From the NCBI GenBank assembly GCA_003117195.1, contig BDSI01000134.1, positions 64,501-128,500 of the forward strand: a stretch of DNA of 64,000 bases. The letters are read 5' to 3'. Numbering within the stretch: position 1 is the first letter of the stretch; every line of letters begins with the position of its first letter. Origin of the DNA: Eudorina sp. 2006-703-Eu-15. Its lineage: Eukaryota; Chlorophyta; Chlorophyceae; Chlamydomonadales; Volvocaceae. Below are positions 20,138 through 32,598 of the stretch, piece after piece. The notes beneath the pieces were generated by a model that ran no database searches, had not been told where the DNA came from, and worked only from the letters and a program-made list of their open reading frames with translations. Made by a program: the position numbers and the translations under genes.

Positions 20138-23052
20138 TCATCAACGCTCCAACCAGCGAAAAGATAGCCACAGCCGCGGCCAAGCTGGCAGCGGAGCGCC
20201 AGCACCTGGACGTGCTGCAAGGCGAGCTGGAGGCCGCCCTGAACGCGGTCGCGGCCCTCAAAGCCTCCCCCCAGCACCAGCAGCAACTGCAGCAGCTGCA
20301 GAATCGGCAAGAGCAGCTCGATTCGCGCTTTGACAGCATCGGCGCATCGCTGCAGCAGCTCCGGTCCAAACTGCAGACCCTGACGACGACCGCGGGGCGG
20401 CTCATCGCGCCGCCTCCACACAAACAAATTTCAGCTCGGGACCGCTTACTCGGGGCTTTCGACGCGCTGAGCGGGAGCAGTGGAAGCGCGACGGTGACGA
20501 CACGCACAAGCTCCGCCGCCGCCGCAACCGCCGCCGTTGCTGCCACGGCCAGTGGCGGCGACAGTGGCTCCTGGCCGCACAGCGGCGGCGGCAGCGGCTG
20601 CTGGACGATCCGCACTGCGAGCGATCTCGACCGCCACCTGGGTTGCCCTGGCGCGGCGGAGGCCGTGGCGGAGGCGCTGCTGCGGCGGCCAGAGGTACGG
20701 CACCCGCTCCGGCACTGCCGTCGACAGCTCGGGGGGGCGGCGGCGGCGATGGGCTCGGGCATCCCGCGCAACACACGGCTTTTGCCTTTGGGCAGGAGGA
20801 CCTCAGATGGGGTGTTTCCGGGGGTCCAGCGTGGACTTCCGCTGTTGATGCTGGCGCGGTGTCCCGCTGTTGACGTCGACAGCGCATTGTCCCCCGGAGC
20901 CGCCTTTGGGTGTGTTTAGATAAGAAACACACCCAAACCCGACCCGTGGGTCAGGCGGGTTTAGATGAGAAACCCGCCAGACCCAATCCAAGCCTTTGGG
21001 TATGTGTACTGCCGCCGCCATGGATTGCTCGCGCGGATGGGCCCTCCCCCTCCCCCTCCGCCGGATGGGCCCTCCCCCTCCGCCGGGCCCACATGCCACA
21101 CCGCGGGGGTCTGCTGCGGTTGCAGTCCGCGGACCTGCTGCCCACTCACCTGCACCCCCCCCTGCAGCTTCCACATGTCTACCAATTTCCTATACCCCCG
21201 CCCCGCCTCCCTCTCCCCCCGCCTGTGGCCGCCTCGCCTGCTTTCCTTCCCTTCCCTTCCCTCCCGTGCCATCCGACCGACCAGGGCCGGCGGCGCCTCA
21301 TCCGGGCGTTGATGGCGACATCGGCGCGCGAGCTCCTCCGGGGCAGGGCTATCGGCGGCCAGGACGGCGGCGGCGCCGTGAGGCCGACCAGACACGTCCC
21401 GCCGCTCGAACAGCGCGACGGGGGTGGTGCAGGGGAAGTCCCTGACGACGACCACCACGACAATCCAGCGTCAGTGCGGCAACTCGTACGGCAGCTGGCG
21501 CACGTGTACGACGAGGCCAGCCGCTCAGAACCTGACGGCGCCCCGACGGCGTCCTCGCGCCGTCTGGCCGGCATGGCGCTGGAGGCAGTACGGCTCTGCG
21601 CCGCCGCCGCCGCCACAAGGTCATCTGCATCCCGAGTACCTCGCCCCGGCAGCGGCTCGGCTGTCGACGGCTCCGTCAGCCCCGCCCTGACTCCCCCGCA
21701 CTGGTTTGCGGTCCGCGTCGACGCCACCGCCGCTGCCCCTGCCCCCACTCCTGCTCCTGCACGTGTCGAGGATCGCAGCTCCAGCAGCAGCAGCACCAGC
21801 ACCAGCACCAGCAGCAATGGCGGCGGCAGCAGCGGCGGCGCGCCCCTCTCCCAAGCGACACTGCCGGGCGGTCGGGCCCCCGGGGGGCCTGCGGCCGGGA
21901 TCATCCACCCGGGGGGCTTCCCCAGCCGCATTCCGCTGTCACCACCAACACCACCAACACCACCAACACCACACTCAAGGGTGGGCGCGGCCCCGCCGGC
22001 GCCATCGGCAGCCTCTTCCTTGTCGGTATCGGCTGGCTCCTGCCCCGGCGGGGCCTTGCCCGTGCTTCGGGCAGCTCAGGGAGGTCCTCCCGCCAACGAA
22101 CACGGGATGTCGACCGTCGCGATCAGTACGACAGGGGCAGTACGACAGGCGCTGTCGGGGTCACCGGGATCGGCGTCACCATCGGGTTCAGCATCCCCGG
22201 GTCCGGACCCCCCGGGGACCTTGGGGCAGCCCAGAGTGGACGGCGCCGGCGACGCAGCCGTGGCGCCGGGGCGGCGTCGTACGGTCCCGGCCCCAGCTGG
22301 GGAGCTGTCGGCGGCTTGGCGGGTGGCGCTCTCGCTGGCGGAGGCGCTGGTCGCCGCGGCGGCGGCGGAGGCGACGACGACGGCGAGTGCGGGTGCGGGC
22401 GAGGGCGTTGGAACAGCACAGGAGGAGGAGGAGGAGGAGGTCGATGTGGTCCGGACTGCAGTTGGCGGCGCCGCGCCGGCGCCGCCCTCCACCACCGCCA
22501 CCGCCGCCGCCGCCGGATCCAATTCCCCACCTCCCAGCCTGCCTCCGCCGTACACATCTATCACGGCAGCCGGCGGCGCCGACGTCCTTGACGGCTTCGT
22601 CGTCCCGACGGAAGCGGCGGCGCGGCGGAACGCGCCGCCGCCGCCGCCGCTGCGCACCGTCTCTCTGCCGCAGCAGCAACAGCAGCAGCTGGGCGGAGCC
22701 CTGTCAGTCCGAATCTGTCTGGAATCGATCCGATTGGAGCCCGGGGGATACAGCGTGACCCGTGGGACACCGGAACCGGCAGCGGCCGCCCCTGGAGCAG
22801 CCGCACCTCAGACGGCACATCCGCACACACATGCATCAGCACCCGCCGGGGCCCATTCGGCGGCAGAGGCCCCATCTGTTGGGTGGCCTCTCGGAGTGGG
22901 GGCTGACGGGATGGAAGCAGCGGCCGCGGTGGCGGAGGTGCCCCGGGTGGCGGATGCCGGCGGCGTTGCAGCAGCTGCGGAGGGGGAACTGGAGGCGGCC
23001 GAGGAGGTGGAGTTCCAGGGGGGGATGCCGCCCGTGGCGGCCGACTCCAGGG

Positions 23053-23089
<37 letters not shown>

Positions 23090-24995
23090 AGCAGCGGCGC
23101 AAAGGTTGGGGCTGGATGCGGAGGCGGCGGGGGGCGAGGCGGAGGCTGCAGCAGCGGCGGCGGAGGCGACGGCGTGGGCGGTGGTTCCGGCGCTGCTGCT
23201 GCTGGCGGGGTGTGGTCTGCGGGACGAGCTGTCGCTGAGCTTGGCGGGCTGGGTGGACGAGGGGCCGCCGGAGGACGGCGGTCTGCCGCCCGTTCCGACG
23301 GCGTTCTTCTCGCCGCCGCTTGCGGCTCCGCCGCCGCTGCCCCGCCGCCGACTGAGACTTATGGCGCTGCTCCCCGGGACGCCGACGATGGAAGGTGGGC
23401 AGCGGTACGGCATGTGTACGGCATGTGCACGGCATCCTCCATGACGCCGGGAAGTGCCGTATTTCCTGTTGCAGTGCTGGTCGTGGATGCGGCCGGGAGC
23501 CATCCTCGGCGCCATGCCACCCATCCACCCACCCGCTCGTCCTTCGCGCTCGCCGTCGGGTTCCCGGACTCCTCCTCCTCCTCTCTCGTGACCCCGCTCC
23601 CCTACTTTGGTTTTGTTTCTGGGTTTGGTTTTTCTTTCATTTTCATCCTCTTGATGCACCTGGACCACACAAACGCCCGCAGATACGTCACTCGCCGCCG
23701 AGGCGCTGACCTCCGCCGCCCGCTTCGTCAGCCTGGCACTCGGAGCGGTGGACAGCATGCGGCGGCGGCGCGGGGGCGTCGCGAGCAGAGGAGCAGCAGG
23801 AGCAGCAGCAGCGGCCGGCATCATCCTCGCTGGCAGGGGCCCTAGCAGCAGCACCACTGGATGTGGCTGTAGCAGTAGCAGTTGCAATGCCTGTAGCAGT
23901 AGCAGTAACAGCAGTACATTACCTAGCCGTCACTCCCTCAACGGGGTGATTGGCAGTCAGGCCACGGATGGGTGCGGGGATAACGGCAGCAGCACCCACC
24001 TCGGGTCCCCCGGGCCCAGCCTAAGCGGCCTTGGCAGCCTGGGCCACCCAAACAACAGCTGCAGCAGCAGCAGCAGTATCAGCAGTAGCAGTGGTAACCT
24101 AAGCAGTACCAGCAGTAGCAGGAGCGGTGGCGGCAGTAGCGACGAGGACGAAATCGGCCTGCGGGTCACCGTCACGGTCGCGGCGCTCACGGGCAGCTCT
24201 TCCGACCCATGGGTCAGTGGCGTGCTGGCGGCGGCCGAGGCGGGTCGCCTACTGCCACCCGGGGTGCGCCGCATGGGCCCGGGAGGACCCCTCCTGGAGC
24301 CGTGGTCTCGGAGCGGCCCTTGCCAGCTCAATGCTGACGGCCCTCCTGCCAGCTGCGGCCGCAGCGGCCTGCCGCCCTCGTCGCCGGCGCCGCCGCAGCC
24401 ACCGCCGCAGCAGCCGGTGTCAGCCACAGCTCCGTCGTCGTCGTCGTCGCCGCAGCCGCCGCCGTCGTCAGCTACTGCTGCTTCGTTGCCGGCGGCGCCG
24501 CCGCCGCGTCCCGCGCAGCCCTGCGTCACGGCATCGGCGCTCCGTGTGGGCATCACGCCGGGCCCAGGGACGCCGCTGCGGCCGTCGAGGGAACGGAGCG
24601 GGGAAAACACACCACGCGCACCGGCGGCGGTGGCGGCGGCAGCAGCGGGCAGGGGCGCAGGAGAGGCGGAGGGCGGTTCGAGTGCGCCGCCAGCCGCGGA
24701 CGGAGAGCCGGGGCCAGGGACGCAGAAGGGGCGGGGGGGAAGCTCAGTCGGCCCTGTGGGTGCAGGCCTGGTTGCAGCGGCGGCGGCCCTGCCGGCTGCG
24801 GCGGGCGGTGGCGAGCTGGTGGCCGAGAATGGGTTAGCGGCGGAGGGACTACTGGCGGGGAGGCCGGACGGAGGATGCGGGCTGGGTGGGCGGCTGTTGT
24901 CGGAGAGGTGGGGGCCCGAGTGGGGGGCGGCCACTGAGCTGGAGGTCGAGTATTTCTCGATAGCTCCAGGGTCCGGGGAGGCGTTGGTGCAGTAG
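20138..24995 (+). CDS. Large low-complexity protein of unknown function (5' end and 3' end unresolved)
   Basis: Three exons agree in phase: 20138-20694, 21285-23394 and 23683 to a stop at 24995, giving about 1325 residues without the missing N-terminus. The first exon begins with a helical, Gln-rich coiled-coil-like stretch (20150-20390; LQQLQNRQEQ, LQQLRSKLQ). More ordered islands such as SVRQLVRQLAHVYDEA, SVRICLESIRLEPGG and GLRVTVTVAALTGSS sit in long Ala-, Ser-, Pro- and Gly-rich spacers, including poly-Ala at about 23054-23100 and Ser/Gly runs at about 23850-24140. No known domain is recognised. An alternative splice from 24944 to 25266 would bypass the stop and extend the protein (see next entry). 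A nuclear scaffold or regulatory role is only a guess. Confidence 0.6.
20909..21002 (+). repeat. Dispersed short repeat C, copies 3 and 4 (intron)
   Basis: Two adjacent degenerate copies: GTGTTTAGATAAGAAACACA with CCCAAACCCGACCC, then GGTTTAGATGAGAAACCCGC with AGACCCAATCCAAGC. They lie in the intron 20695-21284, in sense orientation like the TLK copies. Confidence 0.75.
21162..21202 (+). repeat. Dispersed intronic repeat A, partial copy
   Basis: CTGCAGCTTCCACATG followed by TCTACCAATTTCCTATACCC, then a pyrimidine-rich tract and the acceptor at 21284. Only the 3' half of the repeat is clear. Sense orientation. Confidence 0.7.
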
Positions 24996-25163
24996 TACGG
25001 CACCGTACATCGTACACCAGCTGAAGAGCGGCCTCCGCTGCCTGCCTGACGGCCCACTCTGCGGTGGGAGTCGGTTGGTCGTACACGTGTTTTCGCGGCT
25101 TACCAGCGTCGCTAGATCCGCACCTGATGTACGAACGGTCACAACCGCAACCCCCCTCCCCCC

Positions 25164-25167
<4 letters not shown>

Positions 25168-25251
<84 letters not shown>
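25168..25251 (+). repeat. (AC)n microsatellite
   Basis: About 42 uninterrupted AC units followed by CCCCGGTCGCTCAG. If 25266 is an exon start, this tract sits directly upstream of the splice acceptor. Confidence 0.97.
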
Positions 25252-25254
<3 letters not shown>

Positions 25255-25265
25255 CGGTCGCTCAG

Positions 25266-25651
25266 GCAGTGATACAGCAGATCGGGGTACACGTTCCGGG
25301 CCCCATCACCCGAGCCAACGTGTGGCTGGCTGAGCCGCCACAGGGGGTACAGCAAGGGGTTTGGGACATCGTTGCCCTAGCGGCGCTGACGGCCATGGAG
25401 CGGGCGAGGGTGGGGTTACGTGCAGCGACCCTCCACGGCGGCGCACAGCCCGTGCCGGGGCGCCGGCTGCCCCGTCGCCGGTTGATGTAGCTAAGGCGCG
25501 CGCAGTCATGGAGTTCTGGCAGCGGGTGGCCAGTTTCGCAGAACTGGGCCGACCGCGACGGGGATGGGAGGGGGTGGGACCGGACCACCCAATCCTATCG
25601 GTGGTGGACGGCCGGATCCGCTGCGTGCAGCCAGTAGACGTAGACTCGTGA
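25266..25651 (+). CDS. Possible 3' exon(s) of the preceding large gene
   Basis: After the acceptor-like GCTCAG at 25260-25265 a frame reads AVIQQIGVHVPGPITRANVW and on to WDIVALAALTAMERARVG, with the codon bias of real exons. It joins in phase 0 to a donor at 24945. From about 25480 the convincing frame switches: VDVAKARAVMEFWQRVASF runs to a stop at 25651. Either a short intron or a one-base shift lies around 25430-25490. I could not resolve which, nor exclude that the gene ends at 24995. Confidence 0.4.
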
Positions 25652-26159
25652 TGGATAGATAGCAGCGCGAGACGCTAGGGGTAGGGATTGGGACTAGGGA
25701 AGCCCACTTCCGGGCACGATGGGGATCCGAGGGTGCCCGAGGAGGGTCGGGCCCGACCAGTGGGAGTTGGCAGCGAGCGGGACGTGTAGGCGAGGGCCGC
25801 TTGCGACGGGAAGGGGTGTACGACAGGGAAGCTTGCGTGGTGATGTGCTGCCTTGTGCAAACCATAGCCCCATCATGGAGCACCCGACTGCATACCCGGA
25901 CCCAGCAAGGCCTGACGCGTGCGAGCCGCCTCGCTCTGGCTCAGCTGGGCAGGCAGGCCTGCCGAAGGGTGCAACCCTAGCTATTACGATTAGGTTAGGA
26001 CGCGGGACCAGGCTAGTTTTACCGCACCAAGCAGGGGCGCGCCTCCGAAACGCGCCCTGGGTGCTGCAAGGACTTGAGGAGGTTGAACAGCGGACTGCGA
26101 GGCGCAGACCGCCCGGGATGGGCCTTCGCCCACTCCCTTGAGGGGGCACAGCGGTCACC
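25652..26159. other. Non-coding, probably repeat-derived DNA
   Basis: GC-rich but without a supported gene; the plus-strand frame 25719-26141 has no recognisable feature. The right part merges into a block that recurs at 41700-41820, so this may be the body of a dispersed element. Confidence 0.4.
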
Positions 26160-26315
26160 GATCCTCGGGGATCTGGCACGCGCCCTAGGTTGAGAGCGAG
26201 GGGACAGAGGCCCCTTACGCCCCTTTCCCCCGTATCCGGGGAAAGTGCTTCGGCGGTCTCCCGTATGGGGCGGGTTAGCGCCCCCGGCCAGTGTCGGCCC
26301 GGCAGATATGTAACG

Positions 26316-26319
<4 letters not shown>
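26160..26319 (+). repeat. Dispersed repeat D, copy 1, ending in a CA microsatellite
   Basis: GGTTGAGAGCGAGGGGACA, then a CCCCTTACGCCCCT block, GGGTTAGCGCCC, CAGTGTCGGCCCGG and CAGATATGTAAC, immediately followed by (CA)n. The same order of blocks, also ending in CAGATATGTAAC plus CA repeats, occurs at 41707-41820. Confidence 0.8.
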
Positions 26320-27450
<1,131 letters not shown>

Positions 27451-30400
27451 ATGACGGACCCAGGCCGTGTCGCCAGAGGCGCTGCTCATGGCGGGACCAG
27501 CAGCATCACAGGCGTAACACGCGTCCCTAGCCAAGTCAGCACCAACGCCACAGCCACCGGCACTACCACCAGCATCAGCCCCAGGTACACTTTTGCGCCG
27601 ATCAGTCCCAGCAAGCTCGCCAGTCGCAGCGCTGCCGGGAGCACCGCCGATGGCCGCAAGCCTCCTTTGCCCGCCAAGCTGCACGGCCGCGGGCTGGTCA
27701 GCTACGCGAAGCCACGGCGCACGGTCCGACTGCTGGAAGGGACGCCTTGTTACCTGCCGTCCTGCCCGGCTTGGATCAAGTCGCCCTTCCTTTGGTGAGT
27801 GGACACGGACGTGGACATGGATGCGCGGGCAGGACGGAAGGCCGAGGTCGATCTAGGGCCTCAGCCGGGTGATTGATTGCCTGGGGATGGGATGGGCGGC
27901 CGCTGACCTCACGAGGGGCAGGACGTCCGGGGCGGGGCACCCTGCAGCAACGGCCGAGTGCCCCCCACCACCCACACTCCTGCAGAGGGGCCGGCTCCAT
28001 CGATGTCTGAGGGCCCACCCACACCCACCAGCGCACCCACACCCACATCAACAATACCACCTACAATACACTCCACGACTCCGCGCCGCGCGAACCCCCA
28101 CCCAACCGGAACCCCACCCGACAGGTCTCCCCGGTTCTCCCCTCGACAGGTGGACGTCAAAACCCTGGGTGAGTGGAGGGGAGGAGTGAGCGGCGGGGGG
28201 AGAGGAGGGTCAGGGGCAGTGCGGTGTCTGTGGCAGTGGCAGGGAGGGGGCCGTGGTGCATCCTCGCGCCCGACAGACCGCACTAAGACCACCTTGTCAT
28301 CACACAAACAGTTAGTTGGTTGGTCGGTTGGTCGGTCGGCACCTGCAGGATTCGGACGACACGGCAGCCAGGTGCTGCTCGTACGACAGCTGTCGATGGG
28401 CGGCACGGCAGTGATGAAGCAGTTTGTACGGGAGAAGCTTGTGGCGACACCGAGGCTGCACGACAAGGTTAGCGAACTGGCGGAGGGCCGCCGCAGGAGG
28501 AGGAGGAGGAGGAGGAGGAGAGGGACCCGGCCGGGCGGCCCCGGGTGCCGGGTCTCTAGCGCGCTTGACTTACGAGCTACCGCACCGCGGCGCATTGATA
28601 TGGTGATGCGCTGCTCATTAGTAGAAGATCAGGTGCACATTGGCATAGTAGATGGCAAATGGAAGATAACCAATATAATTATAAGATAATTTGAAATCTT
28701 CCGTCCCACAAGATGCCTGTTGATAGTACCTGGATAGGGCTTGGCCCCCTCCCGGTGTCCGGGGGGAGGGGGCTGCGTGGGCACGGTTGCAACGCTGCTC
28801 GTCCTTGCCGTACACCCACACCCTGCGGTCTTGGATGCGCCAGGTGCTGAACGAGTGGCGCGTCCACAACGCGCTCGTTCCGCACCCAAATATCGTACCC
28901 TTGTACGGCGCCGTGGAGGACAAGTCGTACGTGACACTCGTACTGGAGGCGCAGCGCGGCGACGTGCTGTGGTACCTGGACGAGACGGTAGGGCCTTCCG
29001 GGGGAGACACGTGCCGCGGATCTGCCGTGCACCGTTGTACGGATTGTTCGTGGGCTCGGCATCAGGTGTAAATGGTGGGCTGTGGGCCGGTCGAGGGCAA
29101 CCTCTTTTGCACCGACATCTGGTCTCCCCGTCGCGCACCTAGCAACCTGTGATGGACCTGTGATGGACCTGTGACGGACCTGTGGTGTACGACTGTACGG
29201 CTCCCGCCGGCTTCCCCGCAGGACCGGAAGACGCTCAGTGAGGACGAGGCTCGGAACGTGGCGGCCGACGTGCTGTCGGCGCTGACCCACATGCACGACA
29301 TGGTACGGCATCGTACGGCACATCACCGTGCACGTCTCCAAGAAATCCGTGTGTGGAAGGGCGACCAGGTTCCTACAAAGGACAAGCCACGGAGTTGAGC
29401 TGCCGTACAGAGGACAAGGCTACAGGCGGGGCCTGATATCGGCTGTAGCGGTGACTTGAGCCCCACGGCCGCCTCGCCAAAACACCACCGACGTCGAATG
29501 CTTGCTGACACGTCCTGTCTCCTTTCCGGCTCCCCCCCGCGCCCCCAGGGCTTCGTCCATCGGGATGTGAAGGCGGAGAATGTGTTCGCGGCGCCGCGGA
29601 ACTCCGCGGGGCTTAGGTACGGCAGTACGAGTGGCGGCGGCGGCGCCGCCGCGGCGGCAGTCACCGCCGCTGCCGCCGCCGCCCCGGAGCCCGTGAGTAG
29701 CTGGCGATTGGGTGACCTCGGCAGTGCGGTGGAGTTGGCGGAGGTCACGAGGCCGGGAGCGCCGGGGCTGCACTTGGAGGTACGGTAGGAACGTACGGAT
29801 GTACGAATGTACGGCGCGGCGGTGTTGATCTCGACGGGGAAGAGACCCATGGGTCGGAATGGGATGACGCGAGCCCGGTTACGGCGTTTCGATGTATCGG
29901 TACGGATTTCAGCTGCGTTACATGGCCAATGCCCTGCTGCGCTTTGGCCCTCTTTGCCCTCTGTCACACATTCTGCGGAGCTCAACACCCAAACCACCCG
30001 TCCTTTCCTGCCACTGCCCGCTTCCCGCTCTCCCTATCGCCCTCTCCACCGCCTTCCCAACGCCAGGGCTCCCCGCCCTTCCTGGCTCCCGAGTACGCCG
30101 CCCTGTGGGTGGCTCCCCCCGCCTCCCGGACCGCCCACCAGCTGCAGAGGGCCACGTCGCCCAAGGTGCGGTGGGAGCGAGGGAAGGAAGGGGTGGAGGA
30201 GCCAGGGGCCAGGGGCGAATTCAGGGAGGCATGGCGTGGAACTGCGGATCCCTGTGTCGTGTCTCTGCCCACCCGCTCGTGAACTTTCTTAGTTCTTAGT
30301 TCTCAGTCAACCCGTCGCCTGCTTCCCTGACCGCCTGCTCCCCTCTTGCCACCACAGCAAGACATTTGGGCCGTCGGCGCGCTCGTGTACGACATGCTGA

Positions 30401-32598
30401 TCGGGCACCCTCCCTTCAGCGGACCTGACCCCTCCGCCGAGCCGCCGTTGCCGCAGCTGGCGACGGCCATCCTCTCGCGCCCGCCGTCACCCACCCCGGA
30501 CGCCGCCGCCGCCGCCGGCACCATCTCCGCCGCCGCCGCCGCCTTTCTCACTGCGGCGCTGCGTAAGGCCCCCGAGGAGCGGCCGACGGCGGTGGAGCTG
30601 CTGAGTCATCCTTGGCTGACGGAGGCGCCGATGGCGCCGACGGGGCTGACGTCAGCACGTGACCGCGTCGGCGCCGCCTCTGCCGGCGGCGGCAGCGTCG
30701 CCGGCAGGGGCGGCGACGAGATGAGACGCGCTGGCGGCGGCGCCACGTCAGCGGCGGAGGCGGAGGCTGCGGCCTCATCAACGGCAGCGACGCCGGAGTC
30801 GCCGTCAGCAGTAGCTGTGGACGAGTCGGTGGCGGCGGAGGCGGGCGTAGCTGTAGCGGCGTCCACCGCCGCCGCGTCGACGGGGCCAGTGGAGCTTCCC
30901 GAGGTCACCGACCCGTGGGTCGTCACCGACCCATGGTTCCAGCGCGGCGCGATCAGCGGCGCAGTAGTCGGGCCGGGCACGGGGCCAGGCACGGAGGTGT
31001 CCCAAGGTGCCGAGCCACATGCGGAGTTGGGGGCAGATGTAGCGGGCGGCGCGTGGCCTGAAGCCGATGGCGACGACGGGCATGGCATCGCGATGGTTGC
31101 AGGGGCGTCGAGCCCGTCAACAGCCTCAGCCTTCTCGAACCCTCGGGCAGCAGCAGCCGCTACAACATCTGTAACCTCAGCAACAGCAGCTGTCGCAGTG
31201 GCAGCCGGAATGGAGCCGCCAGAGAGCGGAGCCACAGGAACGGCAGTAGTAGCACCAGGAGTGTTGGAGGCGACGGCAGCAACCACCGCAGCGACCACAG
31301 TGGAAGCGGCGGTGGCGGAGGCAGCGGCGGCGGCGGAGGCAGCGGAGGCGGTGGCGGCGGAGGCGGTGGCGGCGGAGCCATTCAGGGCGAGCAACACGGC
31401 GGCAGCAACCGTGTCTGCCGCATCCCTGCCGCGGAAGCCACGTAAGGCCCGCACGACAACCCGCGCAGCCGCCGACGGGCCGCAGAACGGCGCCAGGGAG
31501 CCCCCGCCACCACCTCCACCAGCCCCCACACAACGTGTGAAGCGGCGGCCCGTGGTGGGGAAACCCGAAGCGAGGAGGAGGCGGCCCGCCGCGGCAGTGC
31601 CGGCGGCGGCGGCAGCGTCCGATACCCTCGCGTCACCTGCGCCCTCAGCCTCGCCGTCCCAGCGGCCATCGGCGCCGGTCGGCCTTCAAGCACCCCACGC
31701 ATCCGAGCTGGAACGAGGGCAGGGGCCAAGGCAGGGGATGGGCCAGGGGGCGGCGCTGGGGCAGGGGATGGGGATGGGGAGTGGCCTGGATGGTGGGACG
31801 GCGCAGGCCCAGATCCCAGAAGCGGCAGCTGCAGCGGCGGCAACAGCAGCGGCGGCGGCGGCAGTGGGCCGCCGCGACGTGGCACCCGACACGGTGACAG
31901 TGCCCGAACCTGCAGGAGGAGGACAAGGAGGAGAAGCTATGGCGGGGCCGGTGACGGCGGCGGTTTCCGAGCTACAACCGGTCAAGCGGAAGGGTACGAC
32001 AAGGCGGCGACAGCCACAGGCGCCGGCGGCAGCGGTGCTGTTGGCTCCAGGCTCGCCCCGGGGGGCACGGAAGGCTGAGGCTGCTGCTGTGAATTCGGCG
32101 TTGTGTGGGGCGGCGACGGTGGCGGGGGCGGCAGCCTGGTTGGCAACGAGTACGGCAGGGCAAGTGCTGGTACCTGCAGCGACTTCTGCTGCGGCAACTG
32201 CGGCGGCAGCTGCTGCGCTGCCCGTGGCAGGGTCCGGCACTGTCGTGGCGGCGGCGGCGGCGGCGGCAGCGACGGAGGCTGTAGCAGGGGGCACAGCGAG
32301 GCTTGAGAGCGATTCCAGATCTGTGTTTGAGGAGATGGGGCCGGAAGCCGCGGCGGCGGCTGCCCCGGCGGCGGCGGCGGTGGGGCCCAGGAGCGGCCGG
32401 CCGCGGGTCCGTGCCCGGACTGCAGCAGCAGCAGTAGCAGCCGCCGCCACTAGCCGCAGCCGCCGCCGCGGGTCAGGCTCAGCTTGCAGCGGCGGCCCGG
32501 ACGCCGTCGCCGTCACCGCATCTGTAATGGCGGTTGCGGCAACGACGGCAGCAGCCCACGTGGCAGAGGCGGCAGGATCAGCACAGCAGCCTTCGTAA
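27451..32598 (+). CDS. Serine/threonine protein kinase with long Ala-rich C-terminal tail (5' exon uncertain)
   Basis: Phase-consistent exons: 28150-28168 (only 19 nt), 28349-28467, 28844-28987, 29222-29302, 29549-29779, 30067-30165 and 30358-32598, giving 977 residues. The kinase domain reads VKTLGFGRHGSQV (glycine loop), TAVMKQF (Lys), HPNIVPLYGAV, VHRDVKAEN (catalytic loop), RLGDLGSA (DLG instead of DFG), PPFLAPEY (APE) and DIWAVGALVYDML. An Ala/Gly insert of some 30 residues lies between VHRDVKAEN and DLG. After the domain (about 30630) come nearly 650 residues rich in Ala, Gly and Pro, likely disordered. A frame at 27451-27794 with a strong GTGAGT donor is the probable first exon, but its phase does not fit 28150, so an exon is missing or another frame is used. 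The kinase subfamily is not assigned. Confidence 0.8.
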
